From the NCBI GenBank assembly GCA_018902385.1, contig JABSSW010000011.1:1-64000 (forward strand): a stretch of 64,000 nt of DNA, given 5' to 3'. The notes under the pieces were generated by a model. That model did no database searches. It was not told where the DNA came from and worked only from the letters and a program-made list of their open reading frames with translations. The stretch comes from Physcia stellaris. Its lineage: Eukaryota; Ascomycota; Lecanoromycetes; Caliciales; Physciaceae. The position numbers and the translations under genes were made by a program. The number at the start of each line of letters is the position of its first letter. The first letter of the stretch is position 1. Shown piece by piece: positions 1 to 13,165 of this stretch.

Positions 1-3000
1 ATGTTGATTGTCGATGAACATATTAATAAATTCGACGAAAAGCAATTTGACGTTTCAAAATTAAATTCCAAAAAATTTCAAATTGATACGTTTAAACAAT
101 TTGCAAAGAATTTAAAAAATCACGAAGCGAATATTCAGCGTTGATGTGTCGCGAAAATCGAAAAGCAAATCGAAAAACAAAAGTTTAAAAAGTTACGAAA
201 ATGTCAGAACAATTAAAGAATTTAAAAGTCAATTTGACGACATCAAAACAAATATTTTATTCGAATTAAATAAAAATGATCATGTTATTGATTTGAAAAA
301 AAACGAAAAATCGTCGTTTATGTCGTTGTATAATTTATCACAAAATGAATTAACGAAATTTCGACGTTACATCGAAAATGTTTTGATCAAAAAATGAATT
401 AAACATTCAATTTTTTTCGTTGACGCGTCGATACTTTTTGTATCAAAAAAAAATGAAAATTTTCGTTTTTGTGTGAATTATCGAAATTTAAATGCGATGA
501 CAATCAAAAATCGTCATTCATTATTTTTAATCACGAAAATTTTGAATCGTTTTAATGATGTTAAAAAATTTATCAAAATCGATTTGAAAAATGTTTATCA
601 TCGAATTCGCATCAAGCAAAACGACGAATAAAAAACGACGTTTCGCACGCGATACGAACATTTCGAATATCAAATCATGTTTTTTGAATTAATCGATGTC
701 TCGACAATTTTTCAAATTTATATCAATAAAATTTTGCGAAAATTTGTCGACGTCATTTGTGTGATTTATTTGAACGATATTTTGATATATAATAACGATT
801 CAGCGCAACATTGACGACATGTGCGTTTTGTGTTTTAGCGATTGAAACAATATGAACTGTATGTCAATTTAAAAAAATGCGAATTTGTCATCGATCAAAT
901 TGAATTTTTAAATTTCATTGTGTTCATTGAAAGTGTACAAATGAATTCAAAAAGAATTCGAATCATTGAAAAATGATCGCGATTTAAAAGTTATCGCGAA
1001 TTACAAATATTTTTAAAATTCGTTAATTATTATCGTCGTTTTATTCATGATTATTCAAAGTTAATTGCATCATTTATTGATTTATTGAAAAACAGTAAAC
1101 AAAACAAAAAATCTGAATTTTTTGTTTGAAAAGAAAATCGAAATTGACGTTTCGTCGATTGCGCGATATTTTACGTCGATTTTCATTTTTAATTATTATG
1201 ATTTTGTCGAAAATCAAAATGAAAATCGATGTTTCGAATTTCGAAATTTCAAATATTTTTAATCAATTTGATGAACAAAATCATTGACGTTCGATCGCGT
1301 TTTGATCGCGAAAAATGATATCGACGAAAATGAATTACGAAATTCATGATCAGAAATTACTAATTATAATTATGATTTTTCAACAATGACGACATTATTT
1401 CGAAAACGTTGCGCACGCGATGAAAATGTGATTTGATCGCAATAATTTAAAAAATTTATGAAACAAAAAAAATTAATTCAAACAAATCAAATGAATTTTT
1501 AAATTAATTGTTTATGATTTCGAAATTTTTCAAACAATGTCGAATTTTTTTCAATTCGACGTTTTGATTATCGAAACGTTCAAATGTCAAAAACGACGAA
1601 CGTTATTCGCAACGCATTTCGAATCGTTATAAACAAAATTGAACGTTATCGTCAAAAAAAAAACATCAAACGAACAAAATTTTGCTTCGAATATCGCAAC
1701 GATATTCAGTTATTCAAAAATTATCATATTCGATGCAAAAACAAACGACGAATTCGTCAAAAAAATTTGATCAAAATCGTCAATGATTGAATACAATCGT
1801 CATTTATCAAAAATTTTCAAAACGTTTTCGATTTTCGAAATTTTCGAAAAATCGCAGAAATCAAAAAATTTTGATCAAAAAATTTCGTAATTATGATAAA
1901 AACGAAAATTTGTTGAAAAAACAAAACGACGTAAATTTCGTCGTCGAAAAAAACAAATTTTATTGAAAAATGAAATTTCGAAAATTTTTTAAATTCAAAA
2001 AAAATCGTTTTTATGTATTTGAAAATCGCAACAATAAAAAAAAAGTTCATAAACAAAATCACGATGATTTTTTGACAAAATTTTTGATGTTGATAAAATT
2101 GTGAATTTAATTGAAAAAATTTATTGATTCGTTTGCGCGAAACAAATTCGTTATTTATGTCAAAATTTCGACATACGACATACGTATCAAATTTATCGAC
2201 ATAAATTTTATGAAAAATTCAAATTTTATTTGTTTAAGAATATTTTTGAAAAAAAAATTATCAAGTTTTTAACATCGATTTGTTTTTAACAAACGTCGCG
2301 ATGTCGTTTATGATTCGATTTTAATGAAAATAAATCGTTGAATCGAAAAAAATCAAATACATTTCGATTACGATCTGAAAATGATGTCGTTGCGCGCGAA
2401 AATTTTTTATAAAAAAATTGTTTTTCGATTTGACGTTTCGAATGATATAATGATGACAAAATTTTGTTTTCACGAATGTTTTTGATTTTCGATGTGTTAT
2501 CACGTTACGCATTAAACGACGATTAAACATTGTTTTTCATTTTCAAACGAACGATTGATCGAGCGTGTCAAAATTAAATTTTTGAAACGTATTTGCGTAC
2601 ATTCGTCGACGCGAAAGCAACGAATTTGAACAAATATATTTTCAATGATTGAATTTGTTTATTTTTAACGTTAGGCAAACTTTGTTAAAATGTTTCGTTT
2701 TTTTCGAATGTATGATTATCATTCAGAAATTTATTATGCGATCGACAAACGATTTCATTCAAAAAAAAAATTTTGATTCATTGCAAAAGAAAAAACGATT
2801 TAAAATGAAATAAAAAAACGTTGATAAAACGTTTAAAATTCGTTGTCGCAAATCAAACGAAATATTACAATCAAAATCACGAATCAAAGAAATTCAATGT
2901 GAATGATTTAGTAATGCTCAATATCAAAAATTTTAAACAACGACGTTTTAACAAAAAAAAATGTCGACAAATTTGTTGAATTTTTTCGTGTGAAAAATAA

Positions 3001-3010
3001 AATCGATACG
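1..3010 (+). mobile_element. Degraded Ty3/gypsy LTR retrotransposon remnant (pol part)
   Basis: Read on the + strand, this AT-rich stretch still shows Ty3/gypsy pol order. Reverse transcriptase blocks lie at about 0.45-0.95 kb (NYRNLN, KIDLKNVYHRIRI, LNDILIY are legible). RNase H-like sequence follows, then integrase, whose C-terminal part (VMLNIKNF..RRFNKK) is legible near 2.91-2.96 kb. The 5' part lies outside the window, and I did not find LTRs. The copy is heavily broken, with dozens of breaks, and looks old; the damage is the C-to-T type seen throughout the AT-rich compartment. Base composition changes abruptly at about 3010, just past the integrase end. Confidence 0.85.
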
Positions 3011-5030
3011 CAAACGTAGAGAATTAGGGCATAGCCGCTGCCCGACCACATACCATACCAACTACCTACCTGCCAGACCTGCCAAGGCATGCTCGTAACA
3101 CTATCCCCCCTCCGCGACGTCGTCCCGTGCTTGGTCCGTTGTTACTCCGAGGTTGGAGGACCTTGTTGAGGACCTTGCTGACTGGTTTGGGTGCCTGCAG
3201 GATCCAAGTTCCACGATCACCATCTTTCACCTCCAGGTGCTCCGTTATTAGCCCAAAGCTCGGTAAGACTCAAGCAGCAGCCTCTGGAGGTGTTTCTGGC
3301 ACAGTTCAGCCCTCCATGCGACGTAAGCCCTGGCTGTAGAAGTAACACCGAGGCGGTAACGGAGACTAGGGGCTGCGGGACGTTGCGGGAGTGGAATCGA
3401 GGTGAGTGCCAACTGAATCCGATTTTTCCAGGTTTTACCGAATTTAAAACGATAATGCCAGCATGGCGGTTCAACATCAACATATAATTACGAACAAAAA
3501 AAATAAACAAACGTCAAACGTCAAACAAAAAAATTATAAACAAAAAGAAATCGGTTCTTTATCTGCATACCGTGGGGTGAGTGCGAAATGGAAGTCGTTC
3601 GAAACCACGTCGCGGGCATTATGAAAACTCTCCGTTGTCTCAAAATACCATGTTCGGTCCATCGGCCAAATTCATTTGGCACGATACTGGAGTCGCAAAA
3701 AATTTTTTCGAAACTCAAGGATATCGTCATCATTTTTGAATGAGGGTTTTTGTATTGACTATGACAGAACGAAAGGTAAAAATGTTTTCCTTTGCTTATC
3801 GGGGTCAATTGCGCAGGAGCCAACAGTGAAAACATCGTAGATTCTGGTTTTTTTTTCAATTTTTTATTTTTTCGCCCATCGTTTTTCGTTTTTTTTTTTC
3901 TCAGTTTCATTCTGCAAATCAAAAATTTGCCTGGCCGTCTTGATGTTTCGTCGGTCGAAATCGAGTCGTCCCTCGGCACGCTCTACGCCTTTCAGTGCTT
4001 GTTGGCTAATCGGGCTGTCATACGCTTCATTGTTTCAAATCAACAATGGTCTTTTTCGTTTTTCGAGCCAACGATTTTGCATTGTGCCGTTAATTCCTCT
4101 GCGCCAGCGGCCAGAAGCCGCTCATTTATTTTCGAAATCGAGGTAGGGTCTGTTAACGTCGTCGCATCGGGTGGAAGCCTTTATTGATGAAGAATGGAAT
4201 CGCGTTGTTGAATGCTGCGTTGTTCGCAAATTGTCTGCAAACTCGCTAACGCACCATGGGCAACCACACGCCATACATGCGAAATTTTCGCAAATTATAA
4301 CATGTTATTTGCCGCAACTGTCTTTCGGCCCTGATTGGCTCTTTCGGTTTACGCCCATTTTTCCACAGGTGGAAAGCGGTGGAAGTAAATAAATTTTCGA
4401 ATTCGGCAGAATACATAAACAAACGATATGCAAACGTTGGGGCCTCGATCTTGCGACGAAAAGAATCGAGAGGTAAAAAATAATGAAAAAAAAAAAAAAA
4501 TGCTAACAAAAAGATTTGGCCATGGAGAACAACTGGTAAATTATCGTCACGTTTGTGGCAATCGACGAAATTTCATGTTTATCAACAAAAAGCCTGTCGA
4601 CGTTTCGATAAAATTGAATTTGACCGTGGGCGTCAGGCAAGCGGTGGTGACAAAATCATTGATATGTCGGTCCAATTGCAAGGATGGCCAGGGGTAAGTA
4701 AGCTGAAAACATGCTTTACGATTGGCATCCATGGCAATTTTCAAAACGTATCTGAACCGCCTTAACGCATGTTTCAACAAACGATCACGACGTATAAGGT
4801 CCTCCATGATATCGTTTGAAAACCTGGATGCCCCGAGGCAGGGGTTCCGTGATTTCCCTGAGGATTTTTTGAAACTTTACGATCAAGACATTTACAAGTC
4901 GGTCTCGCGATACAGGATATTGTTTTTTCAATGCAGCCTCGAAAATCAACTCCATTAAGAAAAAAAGACCTTGCCCGACGGCTTCGCGTTATCGAACAAC
5001 TAAGTCATGCGTTAATTCTGAATACGCGTT
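3011..5030. other. Normal-GC island between AT-rich repeats
   Basis: Base composition returns to ordinary levels here, then falls again after about 5.0 kb. There are short open frames on both strands, none recognisable, and a short A-run near 4.49 kb. The left edge follows the integrase end of the gypsy remnant directly, so part of it may be the 3' end or LTR of that element, or unrelated DNA. No gene is supported. Confidence 0.4.
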
Positions 5031-7260
5031 TGCGTAACGCAAATGTTGATATTAATAAATTTAATGTAATTCAAATGTAATTGGATCTATATCGCTCCGG
5101 GGTAAAAACGTACGAATTGATATCGATAATCAGTGCCGTTAATCAAAGCGTCATAATTATTACGTCAAATACGAATATAAATAGATTGTTCTTTCTTTTT
5201 CTGCCAATTTCCCCGGATTAGTTTTAATTTACAGTACTTGAACTCCGATGTTGGTTTAATAATTGAAATTTATTAAATTTCACGTTTTTTGATACGTCAG
5301 GAAGGTTATCGTAGAATTAATAGTTATAGAAATCTGCTTTACGTCAGCGCGTTTAAGTCCGCCAGTGCTCAATATCGAAATCGAATAATTGTCGAAACGA
5401 TTATTTTATCAACGAGTCTCGTAGTTGCACTCGGCTGCGACAATCAATGTTGCGGCTATACAATCGATTTAAAAACGATTCAATTCAATGTTTTTCGTTT
5501 TGAGATTTCATTTTCAACGCATTCGTAATCAGAATATCAGAATGGCCTGTTTGTTCGAAAATTTGCAACATTTAATCATATCTTCTTGAATTTGCATCAA
5601 TTTTCGGAATCAGTCATTTCATCAAAATGTTCAAATTTTTGGTTTTTTACATTTGAATACATATTCGAATCGACAAAAAAATGCATTTATTCAACGTTTT
5701 TGATTTATCAAAATTGCAAATTCCTTCAACATTAAAGAAATATCTGAATCAACATGATTTTCGAAACAGTCATTTTATCGAAAATCTCGCATTTTTCATT
5801 TAATACATCAGATGACGCCCAGGAATCAAAGTCGGGATTTAAAACTCGTCAATTTAATATTTATTTATTTGTCGAAATCATCATCTTTTCAAACGATCGA
5901 ATCAGAATTTCAAAAAAATTGCTCCTGTTTGAAAATTTTCAGAATTTTGTTCATTTTTTCAATCGATACAGTCAAATCAATATGGAAAACAAAAAAATTC
6001 AATTGTTATTTGTTCGTCTGTTTCGTTTGTTTCGCAAATATCATTTATTTATTTATTTTTTCAATTTTCAAAAGGTTACAAATGTCGAATTAATATTTTG
6101 TCAATTCAAAAACATTATTTCGAATTTCATTCGTTTGATAAAACATTACGTTATCGATTAAAAACAACAATTCGTTTGTCATTATCAACAAAAACAAAAA
6201 TTCAAAACAAATAGAAATTGAAAAATTATTAATCGATCATTTTCATCAATTTGTTTGAATTTTTCGATTGCGATATTCGAAATCAAATCGAAATCAACGA
6301 AAAATCAACAATATGTCGACATTGCAACAAAATATTCAATTTCAATAACAAATTTCACAAGCATATACGCGAACATTATGTTCGAAAATACTCGGTCAAG
6401 AATTTGAATTTTCGAAAATTCACATCAAAATTCACATACAAAATTATTGAAAAATCAACAGACATTTGTTCGTTTGTTTCGTTTATTTCGCAAAAATCAT
6501 TTATTTTTTTTGCAACATTAAAAAATCAAAATTTTGATTTTCAACAATTTTCGAATCAGTCATCGTGATCGACGCGTTCGAATTTCTCGATTGCATCATA
6601 CACAAAATCAATTCAAAATCGATGAAAACGCAATCGTCAATTGTTCATTCATTTTTTCATTTATTTTATCGTATATATCAGTTCGAAAACATCAAAAATT
6701 TCACATTCAAAATTTTTATTTGATCCACCGAATCGATTTGGGTCCAGCATGTTTGTTGAAAAATTTATATCATTTTGTTTGCAATAACATCAAAATCGTT
6801 GTGCGTTTTTCGCAAAATTTTGATTTTTGTCAATGTGATCGAGCCGCTGTGGTTCAATTTTTTTCAAAAAAAATCTTCATTTCATGATCGAAAATTTGTT
6901 CGAAATGCTTCGAGTGAGAAATTCAAAAAAAAATCTGTTTTCAAATTAAAATAACGTTTTTTTTTCGAGGGCGCTCAAAACAGGTTGAAATGACGATTTA
7001 TTTCAAATTTACAATCATTCAAAATCGTCGATTAATCAAAATTCAAAAAAATTCAAAATCGAAAAATTTGAATCAACACATGTTGCTGAACCAATTCGCG
7101 CTGTTTTCAATCAAAATTTGTTTGAAAAACTGATCAATTTATCATACAAAATATCGAATGTTTTTTGCATCAATTTGAAATTTTTTGTCGAAATTTCTTT
7201 TTTATTTTCATATTTTTTTTTTTCGATTTTTTTTTTTCGATTTTTTTCTTGTTTTCGTAT
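5031..7260 (+). mobile_element. Degraded AT-rich repeat with a C2H2-like finger fragment
   Basis: This is AT-rich sequence with the same C-to-T damage as its neighbours. A + strand reading at about 6.25-6.57 kb contains a C2H2-like pattern (CRHCNKIF then HKHIREH), which I recall from repeat-borne proteins in ascomycetes. Two short stretches near 6.01 and 6.46 kb resemble each other. The family cannot be assigned, and the copy is heavily broken and old. A decayed host gene is an alternative. Confidence 0.35.
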
Positions 7261-7420
7261 TCGTTTCGATCGTTTCAATTACAAAAAATGAATTGCATTA
7301 ACGTTTACGAACAAATCGTTTCGATCATTAATCGTGTTATTCAATAAAATAATGAATTTGTCGTTTCGAAACGAAATTGAAAAAAAACGAAAAAAATAAA
7401 ACGTTTACATTAATGCGAAA

Positions 7421-7560
7421 CATTTTCAAAAAGATTTATCGCATACACGTTTTGTTGAATGCAATGTCACATCAATTATCGCATATGCGTAAATATCGAT
7501 GCGTTAATCGTTGTTGCGTTGATTTTATTAACATGACGAAATTGTTCGTTAATCGTATAA
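7421..7560. repeat. Direct repeat copy 1 in the AT-rich block
   Basis: About 140 bp here recurs in the same orientation at 8648-8790. The shared text includes a long common stretch ending in TTGATTTTATTAACATGACG, and most mismatches are transitions. The copies are about 1.2 kb apart. They could be LTR remnants of one element or two copies of a short repeat. Confidence 0.6.
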
Positions 7561-8647
7561 TGATTTGAAATTGCAAAATTCAACGTTTACATTAATGTTT
7601 TCATTACATTCAAAAATTCGAATTTTCAATCTTTTACATTCTAAATTACGTATTAGATTTTGAAAAAGCAAATTCTCGATCGTTTGTTTATTTCATTATT
7701 TACGTTATCGTTTGCATTTTTTATGAATTGATTGTAAATCAGCATTTTTATCAACTGAAACGATTTCGATTTCAAATATTTCGCATAAATTTACATTCGT
7801 CATCAAAATACAAATATTTTTATTCACATCGAAAATTTGATAAAAACGAATCGCTATTTTGATCAGAAATTCAAAACATTGAACAATTTTTTCGTTTCGA
7901 TCAATTTGTTTCTGAAATTTTCGAATGTCAAATATTTTCAAATGATTTATCATGTCATTTAAGGAATATTCTGATTCATGTTTCGTTGTCAAATTTCGAA
8001 CATGAATTCGAAAACGTTTTCATTTTTCTATTTTGTATTTGTATTAATCTTGTTAATGAATCCTCGATGCATGTTTCAATTGTTTAAACGATTTTCGCAC
8101 ATACAAAATCGCATAATTTGCAAAAAAATTTCGTCGTTTTCGTCGTTTTCATTTCAAATTTTTGTACGATTTCATGATTGTCGCGTTCGTTAGGATTTCG
8201 TATATTTACGAACAAATTATCAAGATCACGTATTTTGTCGATCGATGAAAAAAAAAAAAAACAATAAATTAATTTTTTTCGAAACGAAGTTGAAATAATT
8301 TTGATGTTTGTAATCAATCAAAAACATCACGTCAAATCAAACTCGCGATACATTCATTTTTTATGATTTTTCACAATTTTCTGTTTCGACGTTACAATTT
8401 TGTTATTTACAGTCAGAATTTACGACGCATGAAAAACTGAATCGTGTCAAAAACATTTTCAGAAATTGTTGCTTTCGATTTTATTCAATTGCGAAAAAAA
8501 AATAACAAAATATCGAAAAGATTTGAAATTCGAATCCCTTCATACAAACGAATCAATATTCGTGATTTTCGTCAAAATTTTCAACAAAATTTTTAATTGC
8601 TTATTAATGATCGACGAAATTATCTGTTAAATTTTTAGAAACAAATT

Positions 8648-8790
8648 ATTTTTCAAAAAAGTTTATTACATACACATTTTGCTGAATAAAACGTATATAT
8701 CAATTGTCGTATATGCGCAAATATTAACGCGTTAATCGTTGCGACATTGATTTTATTAACATGACGAAATTGTTTGTTTACGACATAATC
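8648..8790. repeat. Direct repeat copy 2 in the AT-rich block
   Basis: This is the partner of the repeat at 7421-7560, in the same orientation and diverged mainly by transitions. A second short shared piece (TCGTTTCGAAACGAAATTG) lies before copy 1 at about 7361 and after copy 2 at about 8953. The two units are therefore not simply collinear. Confidence 0.6.
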
Positions 8791-9269
8791 GATTTGATTT
8801 TTGAACGAATTTTCGACGAATTCATTTCGCAAACGAAATTCACTTCGCAAAATTTTACATTTACATATTTTTTTGTTTCAACGATTATTCAATTAAACGT
8901 CATTTCACAAACGCATTTAAATCGCACAAAATGCTCATCAAAAATTTATTAGTCGTTTCGAAACGAAATTGAAAAAAAAACGAAAAGTAATGTGACGAAC
9001 GTGTATCGAATTCAACATTGACAAAATTAACATTTTTATTTTATCACATCGAATGACAAAATCGAAATTCGTTTATGATCAAATTTTTACATATGTTTTT
9101 GCAAATTTTCATGTATTTGCTTTTCACTTCGATATTTTCGTGCGTAATTATGTATTAATATCATATCAATGCATGACATTTTACAAACGTCGCAAAATTT
9201 CGATTTTTAAATTTGTTTCATTTGATACATATACAACATATCAATATCGTAAAATATTGTTCGAATTTA

Positions 9270-12200
9270 ACGTTCAATTTTTAAATTTTTTGTCGTTTCG
9301 TATGAACGCGCGACGTTTTACGTATTTATTATCGAACATTTGCAATTTTTCAATTTTATTGAAAATTTTTTGAAATGAATTTTCGTACGAATTTTTTTTG
9401 TCACACGTTTTAACAATTTTTTTTCGACGTATTGTTTGCGATATCGCGACAATTTCGTTTTGAAAATTTTTTTTAAAAAATTTTTCGTCAAAATTTTTTT
9501 CGCATTGTTTCGATTTCGTTGAAAACGCGATATTCGCAATTGCGATATTTCGAAATTTGTTTTGCAATATGAATAAACAAATATTATCGTTTTCGTTTTC
9601 GTTTTCGTAATTTGAACGTCGAAATGATTCGTTTGTCGAATTAAAATTTTTATTTTTGTATTTGATTTCGAAATCATATTTATTTAACAATAAAATTCAT
9701 TTGATTTGTCGTTGATTCAAAAACGTGATAAATATAAAATATTTCAAATTATTATGATTCGACATTACGATAATCGTAAATTGATTATTTTTTAAATAAC
9801 GACGTTATTGTTTGAAAAATTTTACGATAATAAACAATTTTTGATCGTGCGTTCAATATTTGATTTCGATAAATATTATTTTTTTGAATAAAAACGACGA
9901 AATGTCATTACGTTTGATTTTCGATATCGAAATTTTTTATCAATTGCAAAATCATTTTGCGATAACGAATTTTAAAACATCGATTTCAATCATTGTTTCG
10001 ATTGTTAAAATCGAAATGTATTAACATAAACGTTTCGATAAACATACAAATGAATTTTTTGAAAATTTTTCATTATTTCGTCGTTTCAAATGAATTCGTC
10101 GATTTGTTTTTCGTTTTTGTTATTTTTTAATAATTCGAAAAATGAACATGACATTTTCGCGTATTTTACGATAATTTTCGATAAAATTTGCGAATTTCAA
10201 AAAAATTTGCAATTTTTTGAAATTGTCAAAAATCGATCATGATTTAATCGAATTTATTTTTTTCATGTTTCATAAATATTTTTTTGTTATTGATAATATA
10301 TTTTAAAAATTCGATAAATTTTTACATAAATCGACATTTGATCAAATTGACGAAAAAATGAATTTTCGAAAACGTTTAAATATCGTTTTTACGTAACGTC
10401 AATTTTTTTTTTTTTGTTCGAAAATAAATCAAAATGTCGTTTAAAAATAATATATACAATTTGTTTATCAATTTTGCAAACATTTTGTTTATAAACGATT
10501 GAAAAATTGTCGACACGTTAATAAAATCGAAAAACATCACGATATATTCGAAAAAATCGTATCGTATTCGAAATACGATTTTTCATTCATTATTCGTTTT
10601 GATTTTTATACGATAATACGCGTTTTTTAAATTTAATTTGATAAAATACACGACGTTCATTAAACGATTCAATATTTCATCAATTAACGATAATAAAATT
10701 TTGTTTTAATCGTAATCGCATTCAAATTTCTGTAATTTACGCAAAATTTTAAATTTTCATTTTTTGAAAATAAACAATATCGACGTATCAATATCGACAA
10801 TCGAATGTTTGATACGATTCAACGCAAAATTTTCGCAAATATATTTTTGAAAAATTTTTAATTTTTTTAAAATATATTGTACAAAAATTCGAAAAACGAA
10901 AATTTGTTCGACATTAAATTAATAACATAATCGTGTTTGTCGTGCGAAAAAACGTGATCGTTAATTTAAAAAAATACATTTTCGAATATTTACAATTCGT
11001 TCGAAATTTCGATCGACGTTTCGTTATTTTTTCGTATAATGTATATCAACGCGTACATTGAAATAATATTATCGTTCAACATTGTCGTGAAATTTTCGAA
11101 AATGTTTAATTTCAATCGATTTTTTTTGATTGTGTAACGTCACGTTATCGTAAATCAATGTACGTGTGAATTGTTTTTCATCATTTATGAAAAATTCATT
11201 ATCAAAAAATATATCAAATTTTGAAACGAATAAAATTTTTGTATTGAAATGAAAAATTTATTTTTGTCATTACGAACATTCATTTTCATTTAATACGTAT
11301 TAATGAAAAATTTGTTTTCGACATCGAAATTATTCATTTTCATGAACGTTTCGTCGATATTTTGCAAATTTTATTTTTTCGTCAACGATTTCGAAATGCA
11401 ATTTATATCAATAATCGAATTCATGAAATTTATTTGCGATTGTTATTTTTCAAAAATATTGACGTTAACGCGAATGAATATATCATTTGATTGAATTTTG
11501 TGTGAATTCGTCACGACAACGACAATTATTGTAATAAATTTTTTCAATCTTTCGAATCGTTTTTGATTTCGATAAATTTTGAAAATATTTTGTTTTTATT
11601 TTTGCGAATCGCATTGACGTCGACGATTGTTTTTTTTTTGAATAAAAACAATATTTTTTTATGTTTCGATTTATCGCAATTGTAACAATTTCGATTTTTT
11701 TTCGTCGACGAATCGACGTCGTTTTTTTGTTTTTGTTAAATTGATTTTTCGTTTTATCAAATTGCGCAAAAAAATCATTTTTGACGAAATTTTTGTTTTT
11801 TTGACGTTCACGATTTTCGAACGAAAAAATTTGCGAAAATCGAAAACGTTTTGAAAATTTTGATAAAATGACGATTGTTTCGCATTAACGATTTTGATCA
11901 AAATTTTTTGACGAATCGTCGACGAAATTGCATCGAATATGATAATTTTTCGTAAAATATCGTTTAAATCGTAAAAAAACTTGTTTCGTTTAATATTTTC
12001 GATGATATTCAATTTTGTTTTTAATAATTCGAAATGCGTTACGAATTCATTTATCATTTTTTTGTTTAATATTATTGTATTTTTGATTCACGTCAAAACG
12101 ACGAATTTCAAAAAATTCGACATTGTTATGAAAAAATTTCGAAAAATACGATCACGTTCTCATCAATTTTTTCGATATTGATTGATTTTTCATGCGATTT

Positions 12201-12610
12201 TCATAATTCGATTGAAATCGTATCAAAAAATTGTTGCGTTCAATCGATTTTGATACGACGTTTGAAAAAATAATTAAAATTTGTATCGAAAAATCACACG
12301 ACGTTTCGAATTCACGATTGAAATTTTTAATATTTTTGACGTTGTAAATGAATAAATTTTTGAATTTGAATTCGATAATTCGTCGAAAACGCGAACGTTT
12401 AAAAACGAATTTATTACGAAATTTTTCGTTGTCGTCATTGTCATCGTCGTTTTCGTTATTGAAAAACGTTTGTGAACGTTTTCGTTTTTTTTCAACAACG
12501 CGAATTGAATTAATTTTTTTTTTCGAAATGAAACGATATCGAAATGTTTGATTTTTTTCAAAAACAATTTATATTCACGTTTATTTTTCGTTTTTTTTTT
12601 CAATTATCGC
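9270..12610 (-). mobile_element. Degraded Ty3/gypsy LTR retrotransposon remnant (gag-pol)
   Basis: On the - strand the usual element order can be traced downwards in coordinate. A basic gag-like region lies at about 12.6-11.65 kb. Reverse transcriptase with a legible FEY..MFF block and LNDILIY is near 10.56-10.42 kb. The RNase H end (LNKYDFEIKY, then SFRRSNYE) is near 9.69-9.60 kb. Integrase probably continues below 9.3 kb but is not clearly legible. No LTR was identified with certainty. The copy is heavily broken, with dozens of breaks, and old; it lies opposite in orientation to the remnant at the start of the window. Confidence 0.75.
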
Positions 12611-12941
12611 TTAAATTGTTCGCAATTGTGCGTAATTAATTTGATTATCGAATTCGAAATCGTCGACGTTCGTTGAAACGACGATAATATGTCGAAACAA
12701 CACGCGAAAAACAACAACAATGCGTTCGTCGTTTGATAAATTTTCATAAATTGAAATCAATTCGTTTCATTGATCGATTTCAAATTAAAACGATTTCACG
12801 ATCGTGTTGTCGAATAATAATTGTTGAAACGAAATGACGATATTGTTTCGAATTACGAACGCAATGACAACAAATATTTTCGAAATTTTAAATGATATCA
12901 TTTGATCGAACAATCATTCACGAAAATTTAAACGATTCAAA

Positions 12942-13165
12942 ATTGTAAAAAAATATACGATTAAATGATCAAATGATTACAAACAAACGTAATGTTTACG
13001 AAACAATAATAAATCATCGTGATGATATTGTAAATAATGATAAAATTAAATCGTGAAAACGAAAAAAAATGAAAATTTTCGAAATGTTATATTTTATCGA
13101 TCAAGACGTTAAATTCGATCAGATTAACGTGCTTGACGATTTTGACATGACATAACAATTACGAT
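12942..13165. repeat. Left arm of a long inverted repeat
   Basis: About 215 bp here matches the reverse complement of about 15168-15385. Both arms contain a conceptual MKIFEMLYFIDQ stretch, on + here and on - in the right arm. Mismatches are mostly transitions. The arms enclose about 2 kb. Confidence 0.6.
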
